A stretch of DNA of 64,000 bases from Candidatus Phytoplasma asteris (GTDB taxonomy: Bacteria; Bacillota_I; Bacilli_A; Acholeplasmatales; Acholeplasmataceae), in contig NZ_CP128414.1 of the NCBI RefSeq assembly GCF_038505995.1, positions 372,001 through 436,000 on the forward strand, written 5' to 3'. A program made the position numbers and the translations under genes. Positions 9,061-18,799 of this stretch are shown piece after piece (position 1 is the first letter of the stretch; every line of letters starts with the position of its first letter). The notes beneath the pieces were generated by a model that ran no database searches, was not told the origin of the DNA, and was given only the letters and a program-made list of their open reading frames with translations.

Positions 9061-10636
9061 TTATTGGCGAACTCATTGTGTAATGGGTTGTTCCCTTTTT
9101 GTCTTTGCTTTAATTTGTGGATCAATTATCGGCTATTTTTTGTATTCTTTTTTTAATCAAAAGAAATTAGAAGAAAAAAAACAAGCATTTGACAACAAAC
9201 TAAAAGAAAAAGAAAAAGATTTGCAACAACGCGAACAAGAAATGATGCGTAATGCCAAAATAGAAATAACTTCTTTAAGACAAAAATTAGAACTGGATTT
9301 AGAACAAAGAACCAACACAATTGTTGATTTAGAATCCAAAAATAATCGTCGTGAAGAATTGCTTAACAACAGAACTGAGAGCCTCAATAAAAGAGAAGAG
9401 CATTTAGATTCTGAACAACAAATAATTAGCCATACTAAAAAAAACCTAGAACAACAAATCAAAGAACAAGAAACAATTTTAAACACCCAAAAACAACAAT
9501 TAGAAAAAATAGCTTCCTTAACGCAAGATCAAGCCAGACAAATCATAATGAAAGAAACAAGAGACCAAACCACTTATGAAATGATGTCATATATTAAACA
9601 AGAAGAAGAAAAAGCCAAAAGCGAAGCATCTAAAAAAGCCAAAACTCTTTTAGTTTTAGCCATGCAAAAATATGCTGGCGATATTACAGGAGAAAAAAAT
9701 ATTAGCGTTGTTAACATTCCTAACGAAGATATGAAAGGACGGATTATTGGGCGCCAAGGCAGAAATATTAAGTCTTTGGAAGTTTTAACCGGAGTAGACT
9801 TAATTATTGATGAGTCCCCTTGCACCATTATTTTAAGTAGTTTTGACCCGATTAGAAGAGAAATTGCCAAAAAAACTTTAGAATTTTTGGTCTCTGATGG
9901 GCGAATTCATCCTTCTCGCATCGAAAAAGCCTTAGAAACTTCAACCATAGAAGTAGACAATTTTATTAAAGAAATGGGCGAAGAAGCTGCTTTTATTACT
10001 AAAATCGGCGAAGTGCACCCCGACTTAATTAAAATTTTGGGAAAACTGCACTTCCGCATTAGTTACAGTCAAAATGTTTTGAAACATTCTTTGGAAGTAG
10101 CTTTTTTAGCTGGTAAACTTGCCTCTGAAATTGGCGAAAACGAAATTCTTGCAAGAAGAGCAGGACTTTTTCATGACATCGGTAAAGCTCTAGACCACGA
10201 AATGGAAGGAAGCCACGTAGAAATTGGCGTTTTTATTGCTTCCAAATACAAAGAAAAAAAAGAAGTTATCGACGCTATTGCCTCTCATCATGAAGACCAA
10301 GAACCCCAATCAATTATCGCTGTTTTAGTTGCAATAGCAGACACCTTGTCTTCCGCTAGACCAGGAGCCAGAAAAGAATCAGTAGAAAACTACATCCAAA
10401 GACTAACCAAATTAGAAACTATTGCTAATGCAACAGAAGGAGTTGCCAAATCTTATGCTATTCAAGCTGGGCGCGAAATTCGTGTTATCGTTGAACCAGA
10501 CAAAATCGCAGACAATTTTATTTTCCAAACTGCCCGCACCATTAAAGAACAAATTGAAAAAGACATTAGTTACAATGGTGTTATCAAAGTTACTGTTATA
10601 AGAGAAACCAGAGCTGTGGAAATGGCTAAATTATAA
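9050..10636 (+). CDS. rny: Ribonuclease Y
   Basis: RNase Y is the membrane-bound endoribonuclease that starts mRNA decay in Firmicutes and Mollicutes. The 528-residue protein has the full family order: one N-terminal membrane helix (about 11-33), a long coiled coil (about 35-190), a KH RNA-binding domain with [10 protein letters not shown] near residue 230, and an HD domain with HSLEVAF (about 345) and the metal-binding HD pair in FHDIGK (about 373). The ATG at 9050 is preceded by AGAAAGG at ten bases. ymdB follows after 24 bases, the same rny-ymdB pair as in Bacillus, so they form one operon. Confidence 0.97.
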   Translation: MKGDYWRTHCVMGCSLFVFALICGSIIGYFLYSFFNQKKLEEKKQAFDNKLKEKEKDLQQREQEMMRNAKIEITSLRQKLELDLEQRTNTIVDLESKNNRREELLNNRTESLNKREEHLDSEQQIISHTKKNLEQQIKEQETILNTQKQQLEKIASLTQDQARQIIMKETRDQTTYEMMSYIKQEEEKAKSEASKKAKTLLVLAMQKYAGDITGEKNISVVNIPNEDMKGRIIGRQGRNIKSLEVLTGVDLIIDESPCTIILSSFDPIRREIAKKTLEFLVSDGRIHPSRIEKALETSTIEVDNFIKEMGEEAAFITKIGEVHPDLIKILGKLHFRISYSQNVLKHSLEVAFLAGKLASEIGENEILARRAGLFHDIGKALDHEMEGSHVEIGVFIASKYKEKKEVIDAIASHHEDQEPQSIIAVLVAIADTLSSARPGARKESVENYIQRLTKLETIANATEGVAKSYAIQAGREIRVIVEPDKIADNFIFQTARTIKEQIEKDISYNGVIKVTVIRETRAVEMAKL

Positions 10637-10660
10637 TCCACCAAAGGAGATAATTAATTC

Positions 10661-11422
10661 ATGAAAATAATGTTTATCGGAGATATTTACGGAAACCCAG
10701 GAATTAGTTATTTTGCCGAAAAAGTGGGTTTTTTAAAAGAAACTTACAAACCTAACCTCATTATTGCCAATGCTGAAAACGCTGATAATGGCAAAGGTTT
10801 AAGTTTTAAAATTTATAAAAAATTACAAAAATTAGGTGTTGATTTGATGACTATGGGAAACCATGTTTGGAAAAATAAACAAATTAAAAATTTTATTGAC
10901 AAATCAAATGTAATTCGTCCCATCAATGACACCCAACAATTAGGGCAAGGTTATAAAATTATTGATTGCGAAGATAAAAAAATTTTAGTTATGAATGCTT
11001 TAGGACGTGTTTTTATTAACTCCAAATTGCATTGCCCTTTCAAAACTATTGATAATGTTTTGGAACAAAATAAAGCTAAATATGATTTTTCTTTTTTGGA
11101 TTTTCATGCCGAAGCCACTAGTGAAAAAATTGCTTTAACTCATTATTTTGATGGTAGAATTGATGCTATTGTAGGCACTCACACTCATGTCCAAACTAAC
11201 GACGAACGCCTTTTTCCCCACAATACTCTTTATATTTCTGATGCAGGAATGACAGGAGCCAAGGACGGCGTCATTGGTAAAGAAAAAGAACCTATAATTC
11301 AATCTTTTTTAGGAAATCGTGTTGTTTCAAGACCTAATGCCGAAGGAAAAAGACAATTAAACGGTTTACTTGTCACTCTTAAACCTCACAAAACTATTGA
11401 AAAGATTAATTTATCAGAATGA
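10661..11422 (+). CDS. ymdB: YmdB-family metallophosphoesterase
   Basis: YmdB is a dinuclear metal phosphodiesterase active on 2',3'-cyclic nucleotides and linked to regulation of RNase Y in Bacillus. The 253-residue protein has the family metal sites: GDIYGNPG at the N-terminus, NAENADNGKG, MGNHVWKN and GTHTHVQT. Length matches the family. The ribosome site AAAGGAGAT is well placed, and the gene directly follows rny. The partner relationship to RNase Y is known elsewhere; here it is inferred from synteny. Confidence 0.93.
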   Translation: MKIMFIGDIYGNPGISYFAEKVGFLKETYKPNLIIANAENADNGKGLSFKIYKKLQKLGVDLMTMGNHVWKNKQIKNFIDKSNVIRPINDTQQLGQGYKIIDCEDKKILVMNALGRVFINSKLHCPFKTIDNVLEQNKAKYDFSFLDFHAEATSEKIALTHYFDGRIDAIVGTHTHVQTNDERLFPHNTLYISDAGMTGAKDGVIGKEKEPIIQSFLGNRVVSRPNAEGKRQLNGLLVTLKPHKTIEKINLSE

Positions 11423-11659
11423 AATAAAATTTGTTTTATGAAAACTAAGCGAAAAAGAATCAAAATTATCTTCTGTATCACTTTAATTTTTTTTGTTTTT
11501 TAACGCTTTGCATTTTTTTATTTTATTCTGGTTTTTTAATTATTTAAATTATTAAATTATTATACCAAACATAACTTTTCCATATAAATTTATAATGATT
11601 TTATATTTTGGAAAATATTTAATAACCCCAAAACACTTCTACCCTCATAAAGGAAAATT

Positions 11660-12535
11660 ATGAAAAAAGTAATCGCTATTACAGGTCCTACCGCTTCAGG
11701 AAAAACTAGCCTTTCTATTAAAATAGCTAAAAAAATTAATTTAGAAATAATTAATTGCGATTCTCTTCAAATGTATCAAAAATACGATATTGGAACTGCT
11801 AAAATAACTCTCGAAGAAGCCCAAGGAATTAAACATCATCTTTTAGATTTTCTTGCTCCTGGAACAAATTACAGTATTTATCATTTTCAAAAAGATGCCC
11901 GCAAAAAAATCGAAGAAACGCCCCTTCCTTTATTTGTGGGTGGTAGCGGGCTTTATCTTAAATCAGCTCTTTTTGATTATGAATTAACTCCTAAATCTTT
12001 GTTTTTGCCACCTACTTCTTTACCTGCAATAGAAAATATGATTGATTTTATTAAACAAAAAGATCCTCAATTAATTGCGAACCTAGATTTAAAAAATCCT
12101 CGTCGCATCCTAAGCGCTTATCAAGATTTACTTGCAGGCACTTTAAGGTCACAAAAAAATAAAAAACACAATCCTCTATATTCTTCGCTAATTTTTTATC
12201 TCGATATTGATAGACAAATTTTGAAAAAAAGAGTTATTTTAAGATTGGAACAAATGTTAAAACAAGGTTTTATAGAAGAAGTTAACCAAATTCAAACTCA
12301 TTTTCCAAACGCCAATTTTAATATTATTGGTTATCGTGAAATTAAAGCTTTGTTAGAAGGAAAAATAACTTTAGATCAAGCCAAAACCTTAATTATTCAA
12401 AAAACTATGCAATATGCCAAACGCCAAAAAACTTGGTTTAAAAATCAAATTAAGCCCATCATTCTAGATGCCTTATCCCCTGATTTAGAAAAAACCACTA
12501 TTTGCCTTATTAACGATTTTTTAAAAACTGATTAA
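11660..12535 (+). CDS. miaA: tRNA dimethylallyltransferase
   Basis: MiaA transfers a dimethylallyl group from DMAPP to A37 of tRNAs reading U-starting codons. The 291-residue protein has the P-loop GPTASGKT (8-15), the substrate motif [28 protein letters not shown] and the late YAKRQKTWF motif. The start has AAAGGAAA a few bases upstream. Phytoplasmas also secrete cytokinin-like effects into plants, but this housekeeping form is expected to act on tRNA. It is followed by efp after 58 bases on the same strand. Confidence 0.95.
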   Translation: MKKVIAITGPTASGKTSLSIKIAKKINLEIINCDSLQMYQKYDIGTAKITLEEAQGIKHHLLDFLAPGTNYSIYHFQKDARKKIEETPLPLFVGGSGLYLKSALFDYELTPKSLFLPPTSLPAIENMIDFIKQKDPQLIANLDLKNPRRILSAYQDLLAGTLRSQKNKKHNPLYSSLIFYLDIDRQILKKRVILRLEQMLKQGFIEEVNQIQTHFPNANFNIIGYREIKALLEGKITLDQAKTLIIQKTMQYAKRQKTWFKNQIKPIILDALSPDLEKTTICLINDFLKTD

Positions 12536-12593
12536 ACATTAAACAATTAAACCAACGAAAACAATTCCAAAAAATAAGAAAGTAATTAGAAAT

Positions 12594-13163
12594 ATGATTA
12601 ATACAAACGATTTTAAAACTGGACAAACCATTAAATTCAACAACCAAATTTATCAAATCCTAGAATTTTTACATGTCAAACCTGGTAAAGGTGCTGCATT
12701 TGTAAGAACCAAATTAAGAAACCTAAGAACAGGTAGTGTCATTGACTACACTTTTAACGCTGGTATCAAAGTGCAGCCTGCCTTAATTACTAAAATTAAG
12801 ATGCAATTTCTTTATGCTTTGGAAGATAATTATATTTTTATGAATACTCAAAATTACGAACAATTAGAAATTAACAAACATCAATTAAAAGATTTTCTTA
12901 AATATCTTTATGAAGGGCTTTTAGTAGATATTATTTTTTATGAAAATGATGAAATTGTAGGTATCAGTTTACCTGACAAAATCTCTATTAAAGTAGCTTA
13001 CACCGAACCTGGAGCCAAAGGAGATACCAAAACTAATTCTTTAAAAGATGCCGCTTTAGAAACAGGTTTAGTAATTAAAGTTCCTCTTTTTATCAATATT
13101 GGAGAAAAAATTATTATCAATACTGAAACAGGACTTTATTTATCAAGAGACAACAATAAATAA
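12594..13163 (+). CDS. efp: Elongation factor P
   Basis: EF-P relieves ribosome stalling at consecutive prolines. The 189-residue protein shows the three-domain EF-P layout. Domain I carries the loop KPGKGAAF with Lys32 at the position modified in other bacteria, and C-terminal domain III has GDTKTNSLKDA and GEKIIINTETG. No modification enzyme (EpmA or YmfI type) is seen in this window. The ribosome site is weak (AGAAAGT at 15 bases). A terminator follows 14 bases after the stop. Confidence 0.96.
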   Translation: MINTNDFKTGQTIKFNNQIYQILEFLHVKPGKGAAFVRTKLRNLRTGSVIDYTFNAGIKVQPALITKIKMQFLYALEDNYIFMNTQNYEQLEINKHQLKDFLKYLYEGLLVDIIFYENDEIVGISLPDKISIKVAYTEPGAKGDTKTNSLKDAALETGLVIKVPLFINIGEKIIINTETGLYLSRDNNK

Positions 13164-13177
13164 AACACCTTATTTTT

Positions 13178-13198
13178 GCAGTTTTAAACTGCTTTTTT
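13178..13198 (+). terminator. Terminator after efp
   Basis: GCAGTTT and AAACTGC pair around a one-base centre, in practice a five- or six-pair stem, followed directly by T6. It ends the miaA-efp transcript. Confidence 0.75.
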
Positions 13199-13379
13199 GT
13201 TTTATCCACCACATTTAAGCCCTTTTCTTATATATTTTTATAAATTGTGTTTGTTAATTTCTTTGTTTATTATATAATTATAGGTAGTTCATGTCATCTA
13301 CATTTTGCCTTTATATAGTGTTTTGCGATTTGAATCCGTTTATAAAAATTATAAAAAATAAAAAAAGGATGATGATATT

Positions 13380-14144
13380 GTGTCTTTTTGGGAAAAATTT
13401 TTCAACATAACAAAACAATTTGCTTTTTTTAATACTTTCTTTATGGGTATTCTTTCTGGTGTTATTTTAAGCTCTTTTATTTATTGTCTTCTTTCTTTGT
13501 GTAGTGTGAAAAAAACTTTAGCAGCTCATAGACTAGAAAAAACAGATGTTAGTCAACAAGAAATAATTAAATTAATTGAAGCTAAGAAAAAAGATTTCAA
13601 AGAAAAAATGAAAAAAGATAAAGGCAATTTTGGGAATTTTTTGATAACTTCTATCCAAGAATTAATTTTAGAAATCTCAATCCAATTTTATCCCAGCTCC
13701 AAATATCCCTATCTGGAACTTACCATTGATGAAAGTCTTATTTTGATGTTTTACATAAATCAAAGAGTTGACAAAGTATTTCAAAACAAAATTTTGAGAA
13801 TGTTTCGCAAAATGACTTTAAAAAGAATCTTTGTAATTAGAGAAATGGTTGTTAAAAAAAACATGATTCAAAAGTATCAAAAAGTTGCCAAAGTAACTAA
13901 TAATTTTAATAATATCAGAAATTTTTTCAATCCTTTTCATTGGTTTAAAAAAATAATTTTTGACAAACCCTTAGAACTTATTTATCATCAAATAGGAGTT
14001 TCTTTGATTGCAATTACAGGCGAAGAAGTTTATAAAATTTATAGTAAAAAGATTTTTGAAACTGAAGAAGACCTCGAAAAAGATCTACAAAAAGTTTTAG
14101 ATACTATCTCTAAAGTAAGTGCAGATCAAAGCGAAAAAGAGTAA
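13380..14144 (+). CDS. Membrane-anchored protein of unknown function upstream of rbgA
   Basis: A 254-residue product starting with GTG, with AAAAAAGGATG upstream. It has one clear N-terminal membrane segment (about residues 15-40), then a Lys-rich helical domain. The region from about residue 70 contains IQELILEISIQFYPSS and TIDESLILMFYINQRVDKV, and the C-terminal part has a hydrophobic stretch with IAITGEEVYKIYS. No family was recognised. It is 29 bases upstream of rbgA in the same direction and may share its transcript. Confidence 0.75.
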   Translation: MSFWEKFFNITKQFAFFNTFFMGILSGVILSSFIYCLLSLCSVKKTLAAHRLEKTDVSQQEIIKLIEAKKKDFKEKMKKDKGNFGNFLITSIQELILEISIQFYPSSKYPYLELTIDESLILMFYINQRVDKVFQNKILRMFRKMTLKRIFVIREMVVKKNMIQKYQKVAKVTNNFNNIRNFFNPFHWFKKIIFDKPLELIYHQIGVSLIAITGEEVYKIYSKKIFETEEDLEKDLQKVLDTISKVSADQSEKE

Positions 14145-14173
14145 TTTACTTAACAAAAGAAATAGGTTTAACA

Positions 14174-15061
14174 ATGAAAACATTTAATTGGTTTCCTGGT
14201 CATATGAAAAAAACTTTTGACCAAATTAAAAATAATTTATCTTTGGTTGATATTGTTTTAGTAATTTTGGATGCAAGAATTCCTCTTTCAAGCCTCAATT
14301 CTCAAATTTTTTCTTTAATTAACCAACGCCAAAAACCCCTCCTTATTTTGCTAAATAAATTTTCTTTAACTGATCCTTGTAAAATCAATAATTTTATCGC
14401 TAATTATCACAAAAAACAAATTCCTGTTTTAACAATTGATGCTATCAAATCCCCTAAACTTCAAGAAATATATCAAAAAGCTTTAACAACAATCAAAGCC
14501 AAAAATCCCCTTTTTAAATCTAGAAGAATAGCAACCCAAACTCCCAACATTAAAGCTATGATTGTAGGAACTCCCAATGTTGGCAAATCAACTTTAATTA
14601 ACAGTTTTGCCCAAAAAAAAGTTTTAAAAACAGCTAATTTAGCAGGCACTACCAAACGCATTCAATGGATTGACATTGCTAAACCCAATATCCAGTTTTT
14701 GGATACTCCAGGAGTTTTGTGGCACAATTTTTCTGATCCTCGCATAAGTTTGGCATTAGCACTTGCAGGCTGCTTTAAAGATTCCATTTTACCTTTAGAA
14801 AAATTAGGCATTCACGCACTTTGCTATCTTATAAAACATTATGGTACCAATTTGCAAAAACGCTTCAATTTAGACCAAAATGATTTATCTAACCCTAATT
14901 TAGTTGATATTATCGGACAAAAAAGAAATATTTATACTAAAAATCAAAAAGTTGATCAATCTAGAGTTTATCAAATGTTATTGCAAGAAATAAGGCAAGG
15001 TAACTTAGGGAAATTAAATTTTGACTTAGATGTTTTATCTCTCTTTGAAAAACTTTTCTAA
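14174..15061 (+). CDS. rbgA: Ribosome biogenesis GTPase A
   Basis: RbgA (YlqF) is needed for late assembly of the 50S subunit. The 295-residue protein has the circularly permuted GTPase order typical of the family: G4 (LLNKFSLTD, near residue 60) comes first, then G1 GTPNVGKST (132-140), G2 around GTTK (about 158) and G3 DTPG (177-180). The G4 motif reads NKFSLTD; the family usually has NKxD followed by another D, so NK is kept and the aspartate is shifted. The N-terminal NWFPGHMKK motif is also typical. topA follows after 90 bases. Confidence 0.95.
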   Translation: MKTFNWFPGHMKKTFDQIKNNLSLVDIVLVILDARIPLSSLNSQIFSLINQRQKPLLILLNKFSLTDPCKINNFIANYHKKQIPVLTIDAIKSPKLQEIYQKALTTIKAKNPLFKSRRIATQTPNIKAMIVGTPNVGKSTLINSFAQKKVLKTANLAGTTKRIQWIDIAKPNIQFLDTPGVLWHNFSDPRISLALALAGCFKDSILPLEKLGIHALCYLIKHYGTNLQKRFNLDQNDLSNPNLVDIIGQKRNIYTKNQKVDQSRVYQMLLQEIRQGNLGKLNFDLDVLSLFEKLF

Positions 15062-15151
15062 AACCCAACCAACCACCAAACCAAAAAATAGAAACGCAAA
15101 ACAATTAATTACCCAAACTAACCATATCTTTTAATTGAGGGAGCCCAAAAA

Positions 15152-17095
15152 ATGAAATCAAAAGTTATTATAGTAGAATCTCCTGCTAAAACCAAAACTT
15201 TAAGCCGTTTTTTAAATGACGAATTTTTAATTTTATCTTCCAAAGGTCATATTAGAGATTTGTCGCTAAAAGGCAAAGACAGAATGGGAATTGACATCGA
15301 AAAAGGATTTATTCCTAAATACAGCATTATCAAAGAAAAAGACAATATCGTAGAAACTCTTATCCAAAAAACTAAAGGCAAAGAAGTGCTATTAGCAACC
15401 GATCCTGATCGCGAAGGAGAAGCAATTGCTTGGCATTTATCACAAATTCTTAATTTAGACCCCCAAAAAACTAATAGAATTGTTTTTCGAGAAATTACCA
15501 AAGAAGCAGTCTTAAAAGCTTTGCAACAACCTCGCAAAATCGATGAACTATTAGTGTTTTCACAAGAAACTCGCAGAATGCTAGACCGTATTATTGGGTT
15601 TAAACTGTCGCGTTTGGTAAGGAGACTCAAATCACAATCAGCAGGAAGAGTGCAATCAGTTGCCCTTAAATTAATTGTTGATTTAGAAGAAAAAATAAAA
15701 GCTTTTGTCCCTGAAGAATACTATATTATTACTGCTTTTTTTAAAGATTTTCAAGCAGAATACCAAAATCCTTACAAAGGCAAAACCAAAGCCAAAGAAG
15801 CTTTTAAAATTGTCCAACAAATCACAGATAAACCCTTTTTAGTTAAAGAATTAAAACAAAAAGAAGCCAAACAATCACCCAAACCACCCTTTATTACATC
15901 TACCCTGCAACAAGAAGCCATCAACAGCCTAAATATAACTTCTAATCAAGTTATGAGAGTTGCTCAAAAACTTTATGAAGGAGTTGATATTTTAGGTGAA
16001 TCTATAGGGTTAATTACTTATATGAGAACAGATTCGCAAAGACTTGCAGACAGCTTTGTTAAAGATGCTCAAAAATTAATTAAAACACAATATGGCAAAG
16101 AATATTTAGGTACTTACAAAACCAATAAAAAAGCTCAGTCGCAAGACGCTCACGAAGCTATAAGACCCACTGATTTATCCAAAACGCCTGAAAGCCTAGC
16201 CCCTCATCTTGATAAATACGAAAATAAACTCTATAAACTTATTTATCAAAGAACTTTGGCTTCTTTAATGACACCTGCCATATTTCAAAAAACCCAAGTT
16301 TTTTTTGAAGTTGCAAACCATCTTTTTTTAACTGAAGGTTTGATAAAAACTTTTGATGGCTATCAAAAAATTTTGCAAGATGGCACCAAAGACAAAATTA
16401 TTCCTTCCTTTAAATTAAATGAAACTTATTTGCCTCAAGAAATCCAAAATTTACAAAAATTTACTAATCCTCCAGCACGCTTTTCTGAATCCACTTTGAT
16501 TAAAACTTTAGAAAAACTAAATATTGGAAGGCCTTCTACTTACTCTCAAATCATTTTTACCCTCAAAAAAAGAATTTATGTTGATTTAGTAGAAAAACGT
16601 TTTGTTCCTACCGAACAAGGAATTTTGACTGCTAAAAACTTAGAATTGTTTTTCAAACAAATTATTGATGTTAAATATACTGCCAAAATGGAAGAAAATT
16701 TAGATAAAATCTCTTCAGGATTAGTTAATAATAAAGAATTATTGCAAGAATTTTATGATGCTTTCAAACAACTTTATCAAATAGCCGATCAAAAATTAGA
16801 AAAACCAAAAGATATCGAAACCGATCAAAAATGTAATTTATGCAATGCCCCTTTACTCATCAAAAAAGGACGCTATGGTATTTTTTTAGGTTGTAGTCGC
16901 TTTCCTGAATGTAAAAATATTGTTTCTTTAAAAGAAAAATCAAGTTCTGTAGAAACAAATCCTTCTATGCAAACCGATCAAAAATGTAATTTATGCAACG
17001 CTCCTTTACTCATCAAAAAAGGACGCTATGGTAATTTTTTAGGTTGCAGTCGCTTTCCTGAATGTAAAAATATTGTTAAAATTAAAAAAACTTAA
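15152..17095 (+). CDS. topA: DNA topoisomerase I
   Basis: Type IA topoisomerase that relaxes negative supercoils. The 647-residue protein begins with the TOPRIM domain (VESPAKTKTL; DPDREGEAIAWH with its metal-binding acids near residue 90). The catalytic tyrosine is Y290 in GLITYMRTDS. It ends with two C4 zinc ribbons of form CxxC-x(18)-CxxxxxC starting near residues 561 and 612. These two ribbons are almost identical in protein and DNA (see the repeat entry). The ribosome site GAGGGAG lies eight bases before the ATG. A bidirectional terminator follows. Confidence 0.97.
   Translation: MKSKVIIVESPAKTKTLSRFLNDEFLILSSKGHIRDLSLKGKDRMGIDIEKGFIPKYSIIKEKDNIVETLIQKTKGKEVLLATDPDREGEAIAWHLSQILNLDPQKTNRIVFREITKEAVLKALQQPRKIDELLVFSQETRRMLDRIIGFKLSRLVRRLKSQSAGRVQSVALKLIVDLEEKIKAFVPEEYYIITAFFKDFQAEYQNPYKGKTKAKEAFKIVQQITDKPFLVKELKQKEAKQSPKPPFITSTLQQEAINSLNITSNQVMRVAQKLYEGVDILGESIGLITYMRTDSQRLADSFVKDAQKLIKTQYGKEYLGTYKTNKKAQSQDAHEAIRPTDLSKTPESLAPHLDKYENKLYKLIYQRTLASLMTPAIFQKTQVFFEVANHLFLTEGLIKTFDGYQKILQDGTKDKIIPSFKLNETYLPQEIQNLQKFTNPPARFSESTLIKTLEKLNIGRPSTYSQIIFTLKKRIYVDLVEKRFVPTEQGILTAKNLELFFKQIIDVKYTAKMEENLDKISSGLVNNKELLQEFYDAFKQLYQIADQKLEKPKDIETDQKCNLCNAPLLIKKGRYGIFLGCSRFPECKNIVSLKEKSSSVETNPSMQTDQKCNLCNAPLLIKKGRYGNFLGCSRFPECKNIVKIKKT
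16820..17077 (+). repeat. Duplicated zinc-ribbon segment inside topA
   Basis: Two 105-base segments, 16820-16924 and 16973-17077, differ at only four positions and change one amino acid (Ile to Asn). They encode the two C-terminal zinc ribbons, separated by a Ser/Lys/Glu-rich linker. The similarity points to a recent duplication or to ongoing gene conversion. Confidence 0.9.
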
Positions 17096-17162
17096 GTTTT
17101 TTCAATGAAAAACATAAAAAATTTATTTCATATTTACAATATTTTCAAGTCATTTATATAAC

Positions 17163-17192
17163 AAAAAAGACTATCGATTGATAGTCTTTTTT
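17163..17192. terminator. Bidirectional terminator between topA and MATE gene
   Basis: AAAAAAGACTATC and GATAGTCTTTTTT form a perfect 13-pair stem around GATT. It can serve topA (+) and the MATE gene ending at 17204 (-). Confidence 0.92.
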
Positions 17193-17203
17193 AATTTATG
17201 AAT

Positions 17204-18799
17204 TTATTTAAAACTTTTTGGTTGCTTTTCCTTTTTTAATTTATATACAAAACGAACACATACAAAAACCATAAACATTAACATAATGAAATTAGCACTG
17301 AAATTGGCAAATCCATATGCATTATTTATTTTAATGCTTGTTTTTTCTTCATTTCCAAACCAAACATTTCTAAAGAAATAAAGGGCAGGTATTCTGAAAA
17401 GAAAAACACGACCAAAACTTAACAACAAATCATATTTAGGTTGTTTAGCTGCAATTAAGAAAGTAGAAAAAACTTCTAATTGATTAGTTAATAGACAAGT
17501 TGTTAAAAGAGCACCCAACAAAAAGGACTTAAATTCTGGGTTTTTTGCATGAAACATATCTAATGTCATTTGGTCTTTTTTTTCTTTGCCTAAATTTTTA
17601 AAAAATAAGCATAAATCATCACCAAAACCAAGCCCACAATATTCTTTAGGAGCACAAATTAAATAAGTAACTGCAAATACTAAAAAACAACAAAATGAGA
17701 CAAGCATTAAAGTTTTAATTGCTCTTTTGTTATTTTTGTTCCCTAAGTTTTCAGAAACAATCATTAATTGTCCTTCTTTTAACGAAAACGATATTTGAGC
17801 AAATAAAGTAATAATGCTATCAGCAACTCCAATTGCACCTAAGCCGCCCAAACCTTTAAATTCGAAAGGAGTTCCAGCTAAAAATGGTTTATCAAATGTG
17901 CTATCTACCATAAATAAGGTAAACATTCTTCCGCCTTCATAAATAAATTTGCCTATTGTTAAAGTAATACTTAATTTCAAAATAGTTTTAAGTAATTTTT
18001 TGTCTTGGAAAAAAGTTTTAAAAGAAAAATCGCCTAAACTTAAAAATAAAGGATTTTTTTTGTTAAAAAGAGTGAAAAAAGCAACTATTGTAATAAATAA
18101 ATAAGCAAGACATGAAGCTGTTTGCAACCCTAAAACATTGGGACACAACGCTTCTAAACCAATGACTTTGATGCCAAAACATAAAGTACTTAATCCAATT
18201 TTTAAACCCATCATAATACAGTTTAGAACCAAAATTTTTTTAAGTTTTCCCAAAATTCTTTCAATTCCTAAAAAGAAAACATTAATAGCAGCTAAAATAG
18301 TGCCCAACATTTGTAATCTAAAAGCGTTAATGCAAAGATTTTTTTCCTCAGTTGTTATTGCCTTTGGTACTCCGTTAATTACTTTTTCCTTTAAAAAAAG
18401 ACTACAAATAGGGCTGGAAAAACCAACCATAACACAAGCTACAACCAAACTTACTATGAATAACAAAACAAAAACGCTAGATGCTATTTTACGAGCTTTT
18501 AAAGATTTGACATTTTTATTTTTACCCACTTCGCGCGAAATTAATGCAACTCCTGTAATTCCTAAACAAACTCCTACTGCTTCTACAATGCTTTGAGCGG
18601 ATTTGGAAAATTGAATGTAGCTTTGGGTTGCTCCTTCTAGACCAGCTCCAAAAAAAGTATCAACACTACCGAAACAAGCTTTAAAAACATTAAAAACAAT
18701 AATAGGCAAAGAAATAATCCATAAAGCTTTTAATAAGTTTCCCTCCAAAACAAGCCTACTTATTTTATCTTTTTTATTAATTACTTTGTTTTTCGTCAT
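17204..18799 (-). CDS. MATE-family efflux protein
   Basis: A 531-residue membrane protein with about twelve hydrophobic segments in two halves, the MATE (NorM/DinF) arrangement. Features include an N-terminal ALWIISLPIIVFNVFKACFGSVDTFF-like first helix, the ALISREVG stretch after helix 2, and ILKLSITLTIGKFIYEGGRMF opening the second half. MATE proteins export cationic compounds using Na+ or H+ gradients. It is longer than typical NorM (about 450) because of loops, including an extended one near residues 385-425. A second MATE gene lies at 20969 on the other strand. The substrate is unknown. Confidence 0.85.
   Translation of the reverse strand: MTKNKVINKKDKISRLVLEGNLLKALWIISLPIIVFNVFKACFGSVDTFFGAGLEGATQSYIQFSKSAQSIVEAVGVCLGITGVALISREVGKNKNVKSLKARKIASSVFVLLFIVSLVVACVMVGFSSPICSLFLKEKVINGVPKAITTEEKNLCINAFRLQMLGTILAAINVFFLGIERILGKLKKILVLNCIMMGLKIGLSTLCFGIKVIGLEALCPNVLGLQTASCLAYLFITIVAFFTLFNKKNPLFLSLGDFSFKTFFQDKKLLKTILKLSITLTIGKFIYEGGRMFTLFMVDSTFDKPFLAGTPFEFKGLGGLGAIGVADSIITLFAQISFSLKEGQLMIVSENLGNKNNKRAIKTLMLVSFCCFLVFAVTYLICAPKEYCGLGFGDDLCLFFKNLGKEKKDQMTLDMFHAKNPEFKSFLLGALLTTCLLTNQLEVFSTFLIAAKQPKYDLLLSFGRVFLFRIPALYFFRNVWFGNEEKTSIKINNAYGFANFSANFIMLMFMVFVCVRFVYKLKKEKQPKSFK

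Noticed and set aside
18138-18596. 152-codon plus-strand frame inside the first MATE gene
   Set aside because: Antisense to a gene with clear MATE features; no ribosome site.
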